The notes below the pieces were generated by a model, which saw only the letters and a list, made by a program, of their open reading frames with translations, had not been told where the DNA came from and searched no databases. Shown here piece after piece: positions 1-8,419 of a DNA stretch of 64,000 nucleotides. The first letter of the stretch is position 1, and each line of letters opens with the position of its first letter. Source of the stretch: Myxococcales bacterium (GTDB lineage: Bacteria; Myxococcota_A; Polyangia; Polyangiales; Polyangiaceae). The DNA is taken from the NCBI GenBank assembly GCA_004193285.1, contig SECP01000035.1, positions 31,947-95,946 on the forward strand. The letters are read 5' to 3'. Made by a program: the position numbers and the translations under genes.

Positions 1-276
1 GGGGCGTTGCTGCTGCTGCTCTTCGGCGGTGCCGCCTACGCGGCAGAGCAATTCCGCTCCACCTCCCAGCCTGCGGTGGTGGTCGTTCCCGAAGCTCGGC
101 TCACGAACGAAGCGGGAAGGCCGCTTGCGGCCAAGCGTGGGGCTGAGACGACCGCGGTGCCAGAGGGCGCGACCGTCTATGTCCGGGAGCGACGTGAAGG
201 GCGCTGCCTCATCGAGTGGGGCAGCACGGACGGCTGGGTGAGCCTGAGCGACGTTCGCCTGCTCACCGCGGCCTGA
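1..276 (+). CDS. C-terminal fragment of a membrane protein with an SH3-like domain
   Basis: The frame is open from base 1, so the gene begins outside the window and only about 91 residues are visible. A hydrophobic Leu-rich stretch (first ~14 residues) looks like the end of a transmembrane helix. A compact beta-rich domain follows with the typical bacterial SH3b pattern: a small polar loop, then VYVRERREGRCLIEW and a closing GWVSLSDVRLL strand. Such tails end BatE/TPR-type and other envelope proteins, where they are thought to bind peptide or wall material. The family of the missing N-terminus cannot be told. A TTG at position 7 is in frame but would cut the helix, so it is probably not the true start. 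Confidence 0.6.
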   Translation, partial: GALLLLLFGGAAYAAEQFRSTSQPAVVVVPEARLTNEAGRPLAAKRGAETTAVPEGATVYVRERREGRCLIEWGSTDGWVSLSDVRLLTAA

Positions 277-310
277 CCCAACGTAGCGGGCCTTCCGGTG
301 TAGAATCCGA

Positions 311-1267
311 ATGGTGAAGCGCCTGGTCTGCCTGTGTTCGCTCCTCTTCGGCTGTGCGCAGTCGCCAAGCCCCGCCGTAGCACCGCCACCCGCCGCGACG
401 TCGATTGCACCGGCGGCGCCGATCTCGGCAGCAGCGCCGACCTCGGCCGGCTCTGATTCCACGAAAGCGCCTCCCCCCGCGTTTAGCACCTGCGGCGAGC
501 TGAGCTGCAAGGAGTTTCCGAGCGCCGCGGCGGCGTTCGCCCACGTGCTGCAAGACGCCCCGCGCGTGCTTGCGGTCGGGGAAGCGCACGCGCAAGCGGC
601 AGGGCCGAAAGCCGATTCCACGACCCGCCGCTTCATGACCGAGCTGCTACCGCTGCTTTCACCTCGTGCATCTGATTTGGTGATCGAGCTCTGGGTCGGA
701 AGCGGCAGCTGCGGCAAGGTCGAAAAGCAGGTGCAAGAGCAACAGGCGGTCGTCACCGCGCCTCAAGCCGCGACGAACCAGAACGAGTTCCTCGAGCTCG
801 GTCACCGCGCCAAGGCGCTCGGTATCATGCCGCACGCGCTGGTGCCGAGCTGCGAGCAATACCAAAAGATCGCCGGCGCCGGCGAGGCCGACATCGCGGA
901 GATGCTGACGATGCTCAAGAGCGTCACCGAGCAAGACGTGAAGCAGCTTCTCGAGAAGCGCGGGCCGGAGCGGCTCGTGCTGGCCTACGGCGGTGCCATG
1001 CACAACGACCTCACACCGCGCATCGGGCGGGAGGAGTTTTCGTTCGGCCCGGCGCTCTCCGCGTGGACCCACCAGCGGTACGTCGAGGTGGACCTCGTGA
1101 TCCCGGAGCAAATCAAGGACACCGAGGCGTGGCGCGCCTTGCCCTGGTACGCGCACTACGTTCGAGAAAAGGCTGGAAAAGGAGCCTACCTTTACAGCTG
1201 GGCGCCCCACGCTTACGTGCTCTTGTTTCCAAAATCCGAAAGCCCACCGCCCGACTCCGCGCCGTGA
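311..1267 (+). CDS. Lipoprotein with Tiki/ChaN/EreA-like domain
   Basis: 318 aa. The N-terminus has a short signal ending in a lipobox-like LLFGC (Cys ~15), then a low-complexity Pro/Ala/Ser linker to about residue 55, so it is probably anchored in the outer or inner membrane. The folded part starts with a LAVGEAHAQ motif, as at the start of the metal-site strand in the EreA/ChaN/TraB-Tiki superfamily (Glu and His as likely ligands). A late AYGGAMHND motif supplies a further His. Known members bind haem or metal or act as hydrolases; the substrate here is unknown. ATG follows directly after an AT-rich gap. The stop overlaps the GTG start of manA (GTGA), so the two are probably co-translated. 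Confidence 0.55.
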   Translation: MVKRLVCLCSLLFGCAQSPSPAVAPPPAATSIAPAAPISAAAPTSAGSDSTKAPPPAFSTCGELSCKEFPSAAAAFAHVLQDAPRVLAVGEAHAQAAGPKADSTTRRFMTELLPLLSPRASDLVIELWVGSGSCGKVEKQVQEQQAVVTAPQAATNQNEFLELGHRAKALGIMPHALVPSCEQYQKIAGAGEADIAEMLTMLKSVTEQDVKQLLEKRGPERLVLAYGGAMHNDLTPRIGREEFSFGPALSAWTHQRYVEVDLVIPEQIKDTEAWRALPWYAHYVREKAGKGAYLYSWAPHAYVLLFPKSESPPPDSAP

Positions 1268-2460
1268 TCAGCGAGCTCAGCAACGTCATTCAACCTTACG
1301 CTTGGGGCTCCCGGCACGCGCTGGCCCAGCTCCGAGGCGAGCCCGCGCCCAGCCCGACACCGGAGGCCGAGCTGTGGATGGGCGCGCATCCCCTCGCCCC
1401 TTCACGGTTGTGTACGACGGGCCAGAGCCTGAACGAAGCGGTGGCCAGCGCTCCCAGCGAGCTTCTGGGGCGTGAGGTCGCGGCTACCTACGGCGCGCAG
1501 CTGCCGTTCTTGCTCAAGGTGCTGGCGGCGGCCACTCCCCTCTCGCTCCAAGCTCATCCGAGCATCGAGCAAGCGGAAGCCGGCTTCGCGGCGGACGAGG
1601 CCGCAGGCCTCGCGCTGGACGCGCCTCATCGCAACTATCGCGATCGTAATCACAAGCCGGAGTTGCTGTGCGCGCTGAGTGAGTTCTGGGCGCTCTGCGG
1701 CTTCCGTGAGGTGTCCGCCACCCTCGCGCTGCTGGACGAGCTCTCGCTGCCGGAGCTGGCCCAGGTAAGCCGCGCCTTGGTCGAAGACGGCTCTTCTATG
1801 GGCCTTTCTCGCGTGTTCTCCGCCTTGATGATGGCGCCCGCTGGCGAACGCGAGGCGCTCGCCCAAGCCACGACCGCCGCCTGCGCCGCGAAGGCTGGCT
1901 CCAGCGCGCGCTTCGCGGAGGAGCTGCGCTGGGGCGCCCGCATCGGCGCGCTCTATCCGGGGGACGTCGGCGTCGTCGTCGCCCTGCTGCTCAACCTGCT
2001 GCGGCTCGCTCCGGGCGAAGCCATCTACCTGCCCGCCGGCAACTTGCATGCGTACCTAGAGGGGACCGGGGTCGAGATCATGGCCAGCTCGGACAACGTG
2101 CTGCGCGGGGGGCTCACGCCCAAGCACGTGAACGTGCAGGAGCTGCTGCGTGTGCTGGACTTCAGCACCTTGAACGTGCAACCCCTGAGAGCGGTCGAAG
2201 TCGGCCGCGAGCATATTTACCGCACCCCCGCTCGCGAGTTTCAGCTCTCCTACTTCCAGGTGACGGACGCGCCGGTTGCGGTCACGGTCGGGGGGCCCGA
2301 AATTTGGCTCGTCGCTACCGGCCACGTCGCGTTGGAAGGAGCGGGGGCACGGCTGGAGCTGCGCCCCGGCAAGTCCGCCTTCGTATCGGCGAGCGTCACT
2401 GACTTGCGGCTATCGGGCTCGGGGCGAATCTTCCGCGCCCGCGTCGCTCAGCCCGGCTGA
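1264..2460 (+). CDS. manA: Mannose-6-phosphate isomerase, class I
   Basis: 398 aa. Interconverts mannose 6-phosphate and fructose 6-phosphate in the cytoplasm, feeding GDP-mannose and glycan synthesis or mannose use. The sequence has the full type I signature: YLPAGNLHAYLEG near residue 255, then VEIMASSDNVLRGGL and TPKHV. The N-terminal Zn-site segments LQAHPS and HKPE are also present. Length matches the family. The GTG at 1264 is chosen because it overlaps the upstream stop as GTGA and gives the family N-terminus (NVIQPYAWGS); the frame is open further upstream, but there it overlaps the previous gene. The end overlaps the convergent VanW gene by 13 bp. Confidence 0.93.
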   Translation: MISELSNVIQPYAWGSRHALAQLRGEPAPSPTPEAELWMGAHPLAPSRLCTTGQSLNEAVASAPSELLGREVAATYGAQLPFLLKVLAAATPLSLQAHPSIEQAEAGFAADEAAGLALDAPHRNYRDRNHKPELLCALSEFWALCGFREVSATLALLDELSLPELAQVSRALVEDGSSMGLSRVFSALMMAPAGEREALAQATTAACAAKAGSSARFAEELRWGARIGALYPGDVGVVVALLLNLLRLAPGEAIYLPAGNLHAYLEGTGVEIMASSDNVLRGGLTPKHVNVQELLRVLDFSTLNVQPLRAVEVGREHIYRTPAREFQLSYFQVTDAPVAVTVGGPEIWLVATGHVALEGAGARLELRPGKSAFVSASVTDLRLSGSGRIFRARVAQPG

Positions 2461-4391
2461 GCTGTCGCCTCCGCCGCTGGCTCTTCGTCAGGCTCGGGCT
2501 CCGGACACGGCTCGCCGCTCGCGCCGGGCTCACCCTTGGGGATCCGGCACGGGTGCACGTCCACGCGCCGGGGCTTCGGCTTGTACGTCACCTTGCGTTT
2601 GTCTTCGCGTTTGCTGCCGTCCGCGAACGTTACCGTGCGCTCCACGAGCACGCTCCAGCCAATCATGCCGCCCTCCTTCACCTTCTCTTCGTCGGGCGGG
2701 ACGGCGCGGTTCGGCAAGAGCTCGACGACGGGCTGGATGATGTCACGCCGGTCCGAGACGCTCGTGACGACGCGCCGGCCGTCCAGGTCGCCATAGAGCT
2801 TCACGGTGACGCTCTTGTCGGTGAAGCTGGTCTTCACGAGCAGCCCCGCGGGCGTGTCGTTTTTGAATACGATGTCGGGGTGGGGCCAAGACAACGTCGC
2901 TTCGATGCCCATCGGGTAGCGAGGGAACCAGTAGGTGTGGGGCTTCCGTTCGAGGATCTCGTAGCCGGCGCGAAAGAGCGCGTTGAAGAGCGTGGTGGCG
3001 AACTGACTCACGCCTCCCCCGATGGTATCGACCATCTCGCCGTCTTCGATGCTGGGCGCGAGCACGAAGCCGTTTTTCAGCGTGCGTGGTCCGACGATAG
3101 CGTTGACGCTCACCTGCTGCCCGGGCTCCACGACCAGACCATCCAGCAGGGTGGCGATGCGGTGGATGTTGTCGACCCGCGGCTGGCAGCAGGGGTGCCG
3201 GGTCGTGAACGTACCAACGAGGCGACGGATCCGCAGCGCCTCCGCCTGCTCGGTCGAGCGGGTCGGCAGCGGGTCTTGCAAAAGCGGCAGCTCGCCCCGG
3301 TGCGAGTCGCTCTGCGCCGCAGACCACAAGGCCTGCCTCACCGCCTCGGTTTCGAGCTTCACGCCCGCGGCTGCTGGCACCACCTTCACGTCGTCCTGCG
3401 CCGACACCTCGAAGGCCGCATCGCGAGCCGGCGCTTCCAAGCTGGCGCGGCGCGGCGCGAGCCAAGCATCGAGACGGCTTGCGTCCACGGCCAAAGTGGG
3501 GACTCCGGCGAGGACGCGAGAGTCGAGTAGCGCGCCCAGCTCGGTGGGCTCGAGCTCGAGCCGCCGTGAGCCCGACTCGAGCACCACGCGCTGCGAGAGC
3601 GCGCGCTGCGCCTGGGCGAGGGCGGCCTCGAGCGAGCCAGGCGCGAGCTGGGGCGTGACGTTCTCGACCCGCAAGCTGACCGGAGCGCGGGAGCGCCCGT
3701 GTGACACCGCTTCCGTGACGGCGCGCCGGGCGTCCTCTACGACGACCTTCTGACCCGCGTGGGGCGGCACCGCGCGCGCCGTCCCCGCATCCACGCGGAT
3801 GGCCCCGGAAAAGGGCGGATCGTCGACGAGCGACGCCTCGAGCCGTGACAGCGCGGACTCGAACCGCTGGCGGTCGAGCTCGAGCGCAGCCGGTAGCTGC
3901 TCTTTCATCCAAGAGGAGCGTAGGTAGCGGAGCGCTCCAGCGAGCCAGCCTCCGTCACGGCCGACGCCGAGCGCGCGGCGCGCGGACTCCGCAGGCGCGA
4001 GGGCAACACCGAACTCCTCCAGCGGGGCGCTGACGCGCTTGGCCCCCAACTGCAAGGTCAGCGGCTCGTGCGCCAGTCGGGCCGCGCGCTCGCCAAGCAC
4101 CCGAAGGAGCTCGGTCTCGCTCGCACCGCTCGCGTCTACGTCCCCGATGACAACGCCCGCGAGCACCCGCTGCCCGCTGACGAAACGCGCAAACATCAGC
4201 GCAAGCAGCAATAAGGGCAAACAGGCTAGCCCAACGATTGCGACGCGCCCAAGCGAAATCACCCGAGCACGCCGGGCCAAGCCCGCTCCAGGCGCGCGCC
4301 CTCGAGAAGAGAGCGCGCTTTCTTTCTCGGGCTCGCCTACGGCTTCGGGAATTGGGCGTGATTGTCCCGGAGTTTCGTGGTCGGTAGGCAT
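2448..4391 (-). CDS. VanW family protein with peptidoglycan-binding-4 domains
   Basis: 647 aa. A basic cytoplasmic tail is followed by one transmembrane helix (about residues 48-70), then a long extracytoplasmic part with putative PG-binding-4 repeats (about 75-350). The VanW domain (about 390-540) carries the hallmark TIGGGVSQFATTLFNA and GYEILERKPH segments. A Pro/Glu-rich tail follows. VanW-type proteins (YoaR group) sit at the cell envelope. Some lie in vancomycin-resistance clusters, but their biochemical role is unknown and no other van genes are present here, so a resistance claim is not justified. The gene is convergent with manA and divergent from the next gene. Confidence 0.85.
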   Translation of the reverse strand: MPTDHETPGQSRPIPEAVGEPEKESALSSRGRAPGAGLARRARVISLGRVAIVGLACLPLLLLALMFARFVSGQRVLAGVVIGDVDASGASETELLRVLGERAARLAHEPLTLQLGAKRVSAPLEEFGVALAPAESARRALGVGRDGGWLAGALRYLRSSWMKEQLPAALELDRQRFESALSRLEASLVDDPPFSGAIRVDAGTARAVPPHAGQKVVVEDARRAVTEAVSHGRSRAPVSLRVENVTPQLAPGSLEAALAQAQRALSQRVVLESGSRRLELEPTELGALLDSRVLAGVPTLAVDASRLDAWLAPRRASLEAPARDAAFEVSAQDDVKVVPAAAGVKLETEAVRQALWSAAQSDSHRGELPLLQDPLPTRSTEQAEALRIRRLVGTFTTRHPCCQPRVDNIHRIATLLDGLVVEPGQQVSVNAIVGPRTLKNGFVLAPSIEDGEMVDTIGGGVSQFATTLFNALFRAGYEILERKPHTYWFPRYPMGIEATLSWPHPDIVFKNDTPAGLLVKTSFTDKSVTVKLYGDLDGRRVVTSVSDRRDIIQPVVELLPNRAVPPDEEKVKEGGMIGWSVLVERTVTFADGSKREDKRKVTYKPKPRRVDVHPCRIPKGEPGASGEPCPEPEPDEEPAAEATAQPG

Positions 4392-4471
4392 GGGCAGAGT
4401 AACGCTGTCGTACTTACACTCAGGATCGCCGAGTTTCCACGGCCGATTTTGCGTGCTACACCAGACTTACC

Positions 4472-5053
4472 GTGTGGGTTCGTCGTTCCGCAATCCGCCC
4501 CGTTCCTTCCTACGCGGGGGTGCCTCAGCACGCGCTGGAGACCGTACGAGAGGGCTTGGCGGACGACGACGAAGAAGCGCGTAGCCAGCTGGACGAAGCG
4601 TTCGAGCGCTTCGAGCGCGCGCAGCCGGCGCTCGCCAGCCACGTCGCGGAGGCGCTCGGTCGCCCGCTGGACGAGACCGCCCTCGCGCTGGGGTACTTCC
4701 TCGCGCTCACCCTGTGGCTCGCCTTCGAAAAGGCTCACGGCAACCACCTGGACGAGGTGACGGAAGAGCAGCTCGCCGCCACGGACGAGCTGCTCACGTT
4801 GGACGAAGAGCTTCGGCGCGCGGACCCTGCGGAGGCGCTGGACAGCGACGACGTCATCGCCATGGAGCAGCCCCACGTCCTTTCGTTCGTGCACGAGCAC
4901 ATCGACGCCACCCTGGACGCGCATGCGGAAGACATCGACGTAGACGACGTGCACGTGGTCTACCGCACCGTGCTGGTGGAGGTCCTCGCGCTGTCCTACG
5001 CGGTACGGCGTCCGGAAGGTTACCCGGTGGCCAAGACCGAGCTCCTGGCCTGA
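4472..5053 (+). CDS. Hypothetical acidic helical protein
   Basis: 193 aa from GTG 4472; a second GTG at 4520 gives a shorter protein that fits the conserved-looking part equally well. I do not recognise the family. It is strongly acidic and predicted mostly helical (Glu/Asp/Ala/Leu-rich), without signal peptide or membrane segment, so probably cytoplasmic. A PHVLSFVHEHIDATLD segment is the most distinctive stretch. It lies divergent from VanW and ends one base before the convergent diguanylate cyclase gene, so it is probably transcribed alone. Confidence 0.6.
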   Translation: MWVRRSAIRPVPSYAGVPQHALETVREGLADDDEEARSQLDEAFERFERAQPALASHVAEALGRPLDETALALGYFLALTLWLAFEKAHGNHLDEVTEEQLAATDELLTLDEELRRADPAEALDSDDVIAMEQPHVLSFVHEHIDATLDAHAEDIDVDDVHVVYRTVLVEVLALSYAVRRPEGYPVAKTELLA

Positions 5054-5054
5054 G

Positions 5055-6548
5055 CTAGGCAGCGGGCGCGTGCGCGTCGTGAATCACGACTCGGTTGCGA
5101 CCTGCGCGCTTGGCTTCGTAGAGAGCCGCGTCTGCACGGGCGAAGACCTCGTCTCGCGTGCGCGCGCAGCCAGGCCCGGAGACCGAGGCGCCGCCGAAGC
5201 TGGCCGTCACTCGGATGGGCCCTTGCTCAGTCTCCACCACGAGCGCCTCCAGAGCCTTGCGAATGCGCTCGGCAGCGATACGCGCCCCGATCGGGTTGCT
5301 GCCGGGAAGCACGAGCAAGAACTCTTCTCCGCCATAGCGCCCTGCCAAGTCGCCCGCGCGGAGGTGGCGCGCCAGAGATTTGCCGACCGCTTGCAGCACC
5401 TGGTCTCCGATCGCGTGGCCGTGCGTGTCGTTGACGCTCTTGAAATGGTCCACGTCTACGACGACCAGCGAGAGCCAGGTTTTGTCGCGATCGGCACGCG
5501 CCAAATCTCGAGCGATTTGGGTCTCCAGGGAGCGCTTGTTGGGCAGGCCGGTGAGCGCGTCCGTGCTGGCCAGCCGCTGGAGCTCGGAGTTCGCGACCTC
5601 GAGCTTGAGCCGTAGCTCTTCCTTCTCCGCGAGCAGCATCTCCAGGCGACGAACCATGCTCTCGTAGCTCTGGTTCATCTCGATCAGCCCTTGGCTGACG
5701 TCCAAGAGCAGTTTGTCGACTCCCTGCTGGGGACCCACCTCGCGTTCGAAGGCCGCCCCGCCGTCCGCCACCAGACCGGGGAGCTTCTCCAACACCTCCG
5801 CAACGTCACGATCGCGCAGGCCGAGCGCAACGAGGCAGCGCGCGGCTTCCGCCTGCAGCACCGGCACTTCGCCGCCTTCCCACACCGCGGCGACGCGCTC
5901 CGCGACCCAAGCGATCTTGGCCAGCGGCGCCGCGGGCATCGTTTCTTCGTGGTGCAGAGCGACCGCCTCCACGAGGTCCGCCGGAAGCGTGAAGGCGCGC
6001 GCGAGCTCGGCGCCGCGCGCGGCGTGGTCGGTGCCGCCCTCCGCTCGCTCGAAAACGAGGCGGTCGGCAGCAGGAAGGCGAGCAACCCGAGCCGCCGCCG
6101 GAAGGTCATCGCGAGCGCGAGCCAGCAAGCCCACCTCAAGGAAGAGCCCCGCCGTGAAGAACTCGTCGACTTCACGATGTCCGAGCTTCTTGGCGATGAC
6201 TTGAGCGGCCACCGCGCGTCTCAGCGAGTTGCCGAGCAACGTCGCGCCGTCGGCCCCCGCGGGCACCATGTCCGAAACCGCGAGCGACAGCCCCAAGGTG
6301 CGCAGGCCTCGCACCCCGATGAACGCAGTCGCCTGGCGCACGTCGCTCACCTTGCGGCTGAAGCCGAAGGCCGCGCTGTTCACCATCGAGATGATGCGCA
6401 GGGCAAAGCCCGGATCACTCTCGGCGAGCTTGGACAGCTCGGTCGGCGAAGCATCCGGTTTGAGGGCCTCGCGGACGATTTGGAGCGCGACCACCGACAA
6501 CGGTGTCTTGCCCTGCGCTTGCGGACGTTGTGCAGCGGCGGCAGTCAT
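5055..6548 (-). CDS. HDOD domain plus GGDEF diguanylate cyclase
   Basis: 497 aa, cytoplasmic. An HDOD domain (about residues 15-210; includes SDPGFALRIISMVNSAAFG) is joined by a coiled coil (about 285-330, Leu/Glu-rich) to a GGDEF domain (about 330-490). The cyclase signature RYGGEEFLLV is intact near residue 405, and an RxxD inhibitory site (RAGD) sits five residues before it. It should therefore make c-di-GMP from GTP and be feedback inhibited. HDOD domains are signal or partner modules that lack phosphodiesterase activity. ATG is clear. HDOD-GGDEF proteins are frequent in delta-proteobacteria-like genomes. Target and signal are unknown. Confidence 0.9.
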   Translation of the reverse strand: MTAAAAQRPQAQGKTPLSVVALQIVREALKPDASPTELSKLAESDPGFALRIISMVNSAAFGFSRKVSDVRQATAFIGVRGLRTLGLSLAVSDMVPAGADGATLLGNSLRRAVAAQVIAKKLGHREVDEFFTAGLFLEVGLLARARDDLPAAARVARLPAADRLVFERAEGGTDHAARGAELARAFTLPADLVEAVALHHEETMPAAPLAKIAWVAERVAAVWEGGEVPVLQAEAARCLVALGLRDRDVAEVLEKLPGLVADGGAAFEREVGPQQGVDKLLLDVSQGLIEMNQSYESMVRRLEMLLAEKEELRLKLEVANSELQRLASTDALTGLPNKRSLETQIARDLARADRDKTWLSLVVVDVDHFKSVNDTHGHAIGDQVLQAVGKSLARHLRAGDLAGRYGGEEFLLVLPGSNPIGARIAAERIRKALEALVVETEQGPIRVTASFGGASVSGPGCARTRDEVFARADAALYEAKRAGRNRVVIHDAHAPAA

Positions 6549-6654
6549 CTCTGGGGGAGACGCGGGTTCTCCGTACCTGCCAAGAACGGCTGCGGCGTGA
6601 CGAAGCTAAGGCCGGCAGCGAGACAAATCGCGCCAGCGCCCGCGAAAACGCCGG

Positions 6655-7131
6655 CTACTGATCGTTTTCTTTTTTCGCGAGAGCGGATTTCAGCCGATCC
6701 CCGATGCTGCGACGCAGCGCGACGAGATCGTAGCGCGAAGGGCGGTCGTCTCCTTGATTGGCCACCTCTTGCGCGATGCTGTCCACGATGTTCCGAGGCT
6801 TTTCCGGGATCTTGAGCGCCTCTCCCAGGTCCTTCAAGGCCTGGAGCTCGGCGGGCGATACGACGCCATCCAAACGGGTGAGCCAGCACGCCACGCCGTA
6901 GACGAACAGGCGATCTTCCTTCGAAAGGTTCTTCCGATCGATGACGCCCAAGTCGATGCGTTCTTTGGTCGCGGCTTCGATCTCGGCGATCTCCGTGATG
7001 TCGAGCCCCTCCTCCAAGGCGGTGCGTACGATCGCGTCCGCTTCCTCCTGATCGAGGTTGCCATCGGCCCAGCCGACTGCGGAAAGCGCGATGTAAACGT
7101 CACGCCCGAGCCTCGGTCTTTCCTCCGCCAT
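6655..7131 (-). CDS. TerB-like helical protein
   Basis: 158 aa, cytoplasmic and all-helical. The pattern of YIALSAVGWADGNLDQEEAD followed by a second VACWLTRLDG repeat matches the TerB/DUF533 fold, in which acidic residues in the paired WADG/LDG turns can bind metal. An AAGGAG ribosome site lies about 8 bases before the ATG. No other ter genes are nearby, so tellurite resistance is not implied. It is divergent from moaD and lies downstream of nothing on its strand, so probably monocistronic. Confidence 0.65.
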   Translation of the reverse strand: MAEERPRLGRDVYIALSAVGWADGNLDQEEADAIVRTALEEGLDITEIAEIEAATKERIDLGVIDRKNLSKEDRLFVYGVACWLTRLDGVVSPAELQALKDLGEALKIPEKPRNIVDSIAQEVANQGDDRPSRYDLVALRRSIGDRLKSALAKKENDQ

Positions 7132-7214
7132 TCAGGGTGCTCCTTGCAGGGCTCTTTCATACCACAGCCGTCAGCTACGAGACGCGCCGAGTCGCCAGTG
7201 GTAAGGGGCGAGGC

Positions 7215-7487
7215 GTGCCACCCGGCGATTTCGATGTGGAAGTGCTCTACTTCGCGGCGCTGCGCGACCTTTCGGGGGTGAGCGGCGAGCGCGTCACTCT
7301 CGAGACACCAGCCGAAGGAGCGCTGAGCGTTGCCGCCCTCCTCAGCGCGCTGGAGGCTCGCCACGAGCGGCTGCGCGGGCGGCTCCAGGCCGTGCGGGTG
7401 GCCGTCAACGAAGAGTTCACGGAGCTTTCCACGGAGCTTCGCGGCGGCGAGGTCGTGGCCCTGATCCCACCGGTGTCGGGCGGCTGA
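7215..7487 (+). CDS. moaD: Molybdopterin synthase small subunit (MoaD)
   Basis: 90 aa, ubiquitin-like beta-grasp protein. It ends in the obligatory Gly-Gly (PPVSGG) that is thiocarboxylated and donates sulfur to precursor Z with MoaE. Family features include VLYFAALRDLSG at the start and VAVNEEF in the middle. GTG 7215 is chosen because AAGGGGCGAGG precedes it at good spacing; GTG 7236 is an alternative. The frame stays open upstream to 7137, but that would add an unlikely leader. The stop shares its A with the next ATG (TGATG), so the RNase HII-like gene is coupled. moaE is not in the window. Confidence 0.82.
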   Translation: MPPGDFDVEVLYFAALRDLSGVSGERVTLETPAEGALSVAALLSALEARHERLRGRLQAVRVAVNEEFTELSTELRGGEVVALIPPVSGG

Positions 7488-8419
7488 TGAGCGCATTTCA
7501 CATCGGCGCGGACGAGAACGGCTTGGGGTCCAGGCTGGGCCCCATGATCGTGACGGCCGTGCTCGCGGAGACGGACGAGGCCGGCGAGCGTTTCCTCTCC
7601 CGCAAGCTTCCCAAGCGCCTACGCGAGGATCTGGACGACTCCAAGCGGCTGATGTCGCACACCAACGTAGGCATCGGCGAAGCTTGGGCGCGCGCTCTCA
7701 CCGAGCAGCGCGCCGGGACACCGTCGGAGCTGTTCGAGATGCTCTCGCTCGAGGGGTCGGCCAAGCTGCGCGAGCCATGCCCGAAGAGCGCTCACGCCCA
7801 GTGCTGGACCAGCGACGGCGAGGCGTTCTCCGCGAGCGAAGAGCAGCTCGCTCGAGCGCTCGGGCACGTGCAAACCCTGGCCGCCAAGGGGGTGCGGGTG
7901 CTGGAGGTGCGGAGCAGCGTCGTTTGCACCCAGCAGCTGAACGAGAATCGGCGTCGCGGCATCAACCGCTTCGTGAGCGATCTGCACGCCATGGAGCGGC
8001 TGATCCTCAGGCTGCAAGCGCGCGCCGCTTCGCCCGTGCACGCGGTGTGCGGCAAAGTGGGGGGCATCGGCGAGTATGCCAAGTTCTTCGGGCCGCTCGG
8101 CGGCTGGCTCCACGCCACCATCGTCGAGGGCCAAGCCGAGAGCGCCTACCAATTTCCCACGCTGGGCCGCATCCGTTTCGTGCGGGACGCAGACGCGCAC
8201 GCGCCGCTCGTCATGCTGGCGTCCCTCGTCGGCAAGTACGTACGCGAGCTGTTCATGCAGCGCATCGCCAGCCACTACCCGGCTCCGGCCGAGTCGCCGC
8301 GGCCGAGCGGCTACCACGACCCCGTCACCGCCGCGTTCGTGGAGCGGACCGCGCTTTTACGCAAGAAGCGCCGCATGCCGAGCTCTTGCTTCGAGCGTGA
8401 CGGGGCGGACGCTCCGTGA
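7487..8419 (+). CDS. Divergent RNase HII-like (RNase H fold) protein
   Basis: 310 aa. The N-terminus reads GADENGLGSRLGPMIVTA, a variant of the RNase HII motif GxDExGRGxxxGP, so the first acidic pair (Asp9, Glu10) is kept. DDSKRL (about 50-55) matches the DSK motif, and ASLVGKYVRE (about 245-254) matches ASxxAKxxRD with Glu for Asp. The third catalytic Asp, expected in VDG, appears as Cys188 in VCGKVGG. The protein is also about 100 residues longer than typical RNase HII, with an insertion around 85-130. True RNase HII removes ribonucleotides from DNA; activity of this one is doubtful. It is coupled to moaD upstream and overlaps the MATE gene by GTGA. Confidence 0.65.
   Translation: MSAFHIGADENGLGSRLGPMIVTAVLAETDEAGERFLSRKLPKRLREDLDDSKRLMSHTNVGIGEAWARALTEQRAGTPSELFEMLSLEGSAKLREPCPKSAHAQCWTSDGEAFSASEEQLARALGHVQTLAAKGVRVLEVRSSVVCTQQLNENRRRGINRFVSDLHAMERLILRLQARAASPVHAVCGKVGGIGEYAKFFGPLGGWLHATIVEGQAESAYQFPTLGRIRFVRDADAHAPLVMLASLVGKYVRELFMQRIASHYPAPAESPRPSGYHDPVTAAFVERTALLRKKRRMPSSCFERDGADAP

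Noticed and set aside
2448..4391. Vancomycin-resistance cluster
   Set aside because: VanW domain only; no ligase, dehydrogenase or dipeptidase genes near it.
6655..7131. Tellurite-resistance operon
   Set aside because: Only a lone TerB-like protein is present; no terA, terC, terD or terZ-like neighbours.
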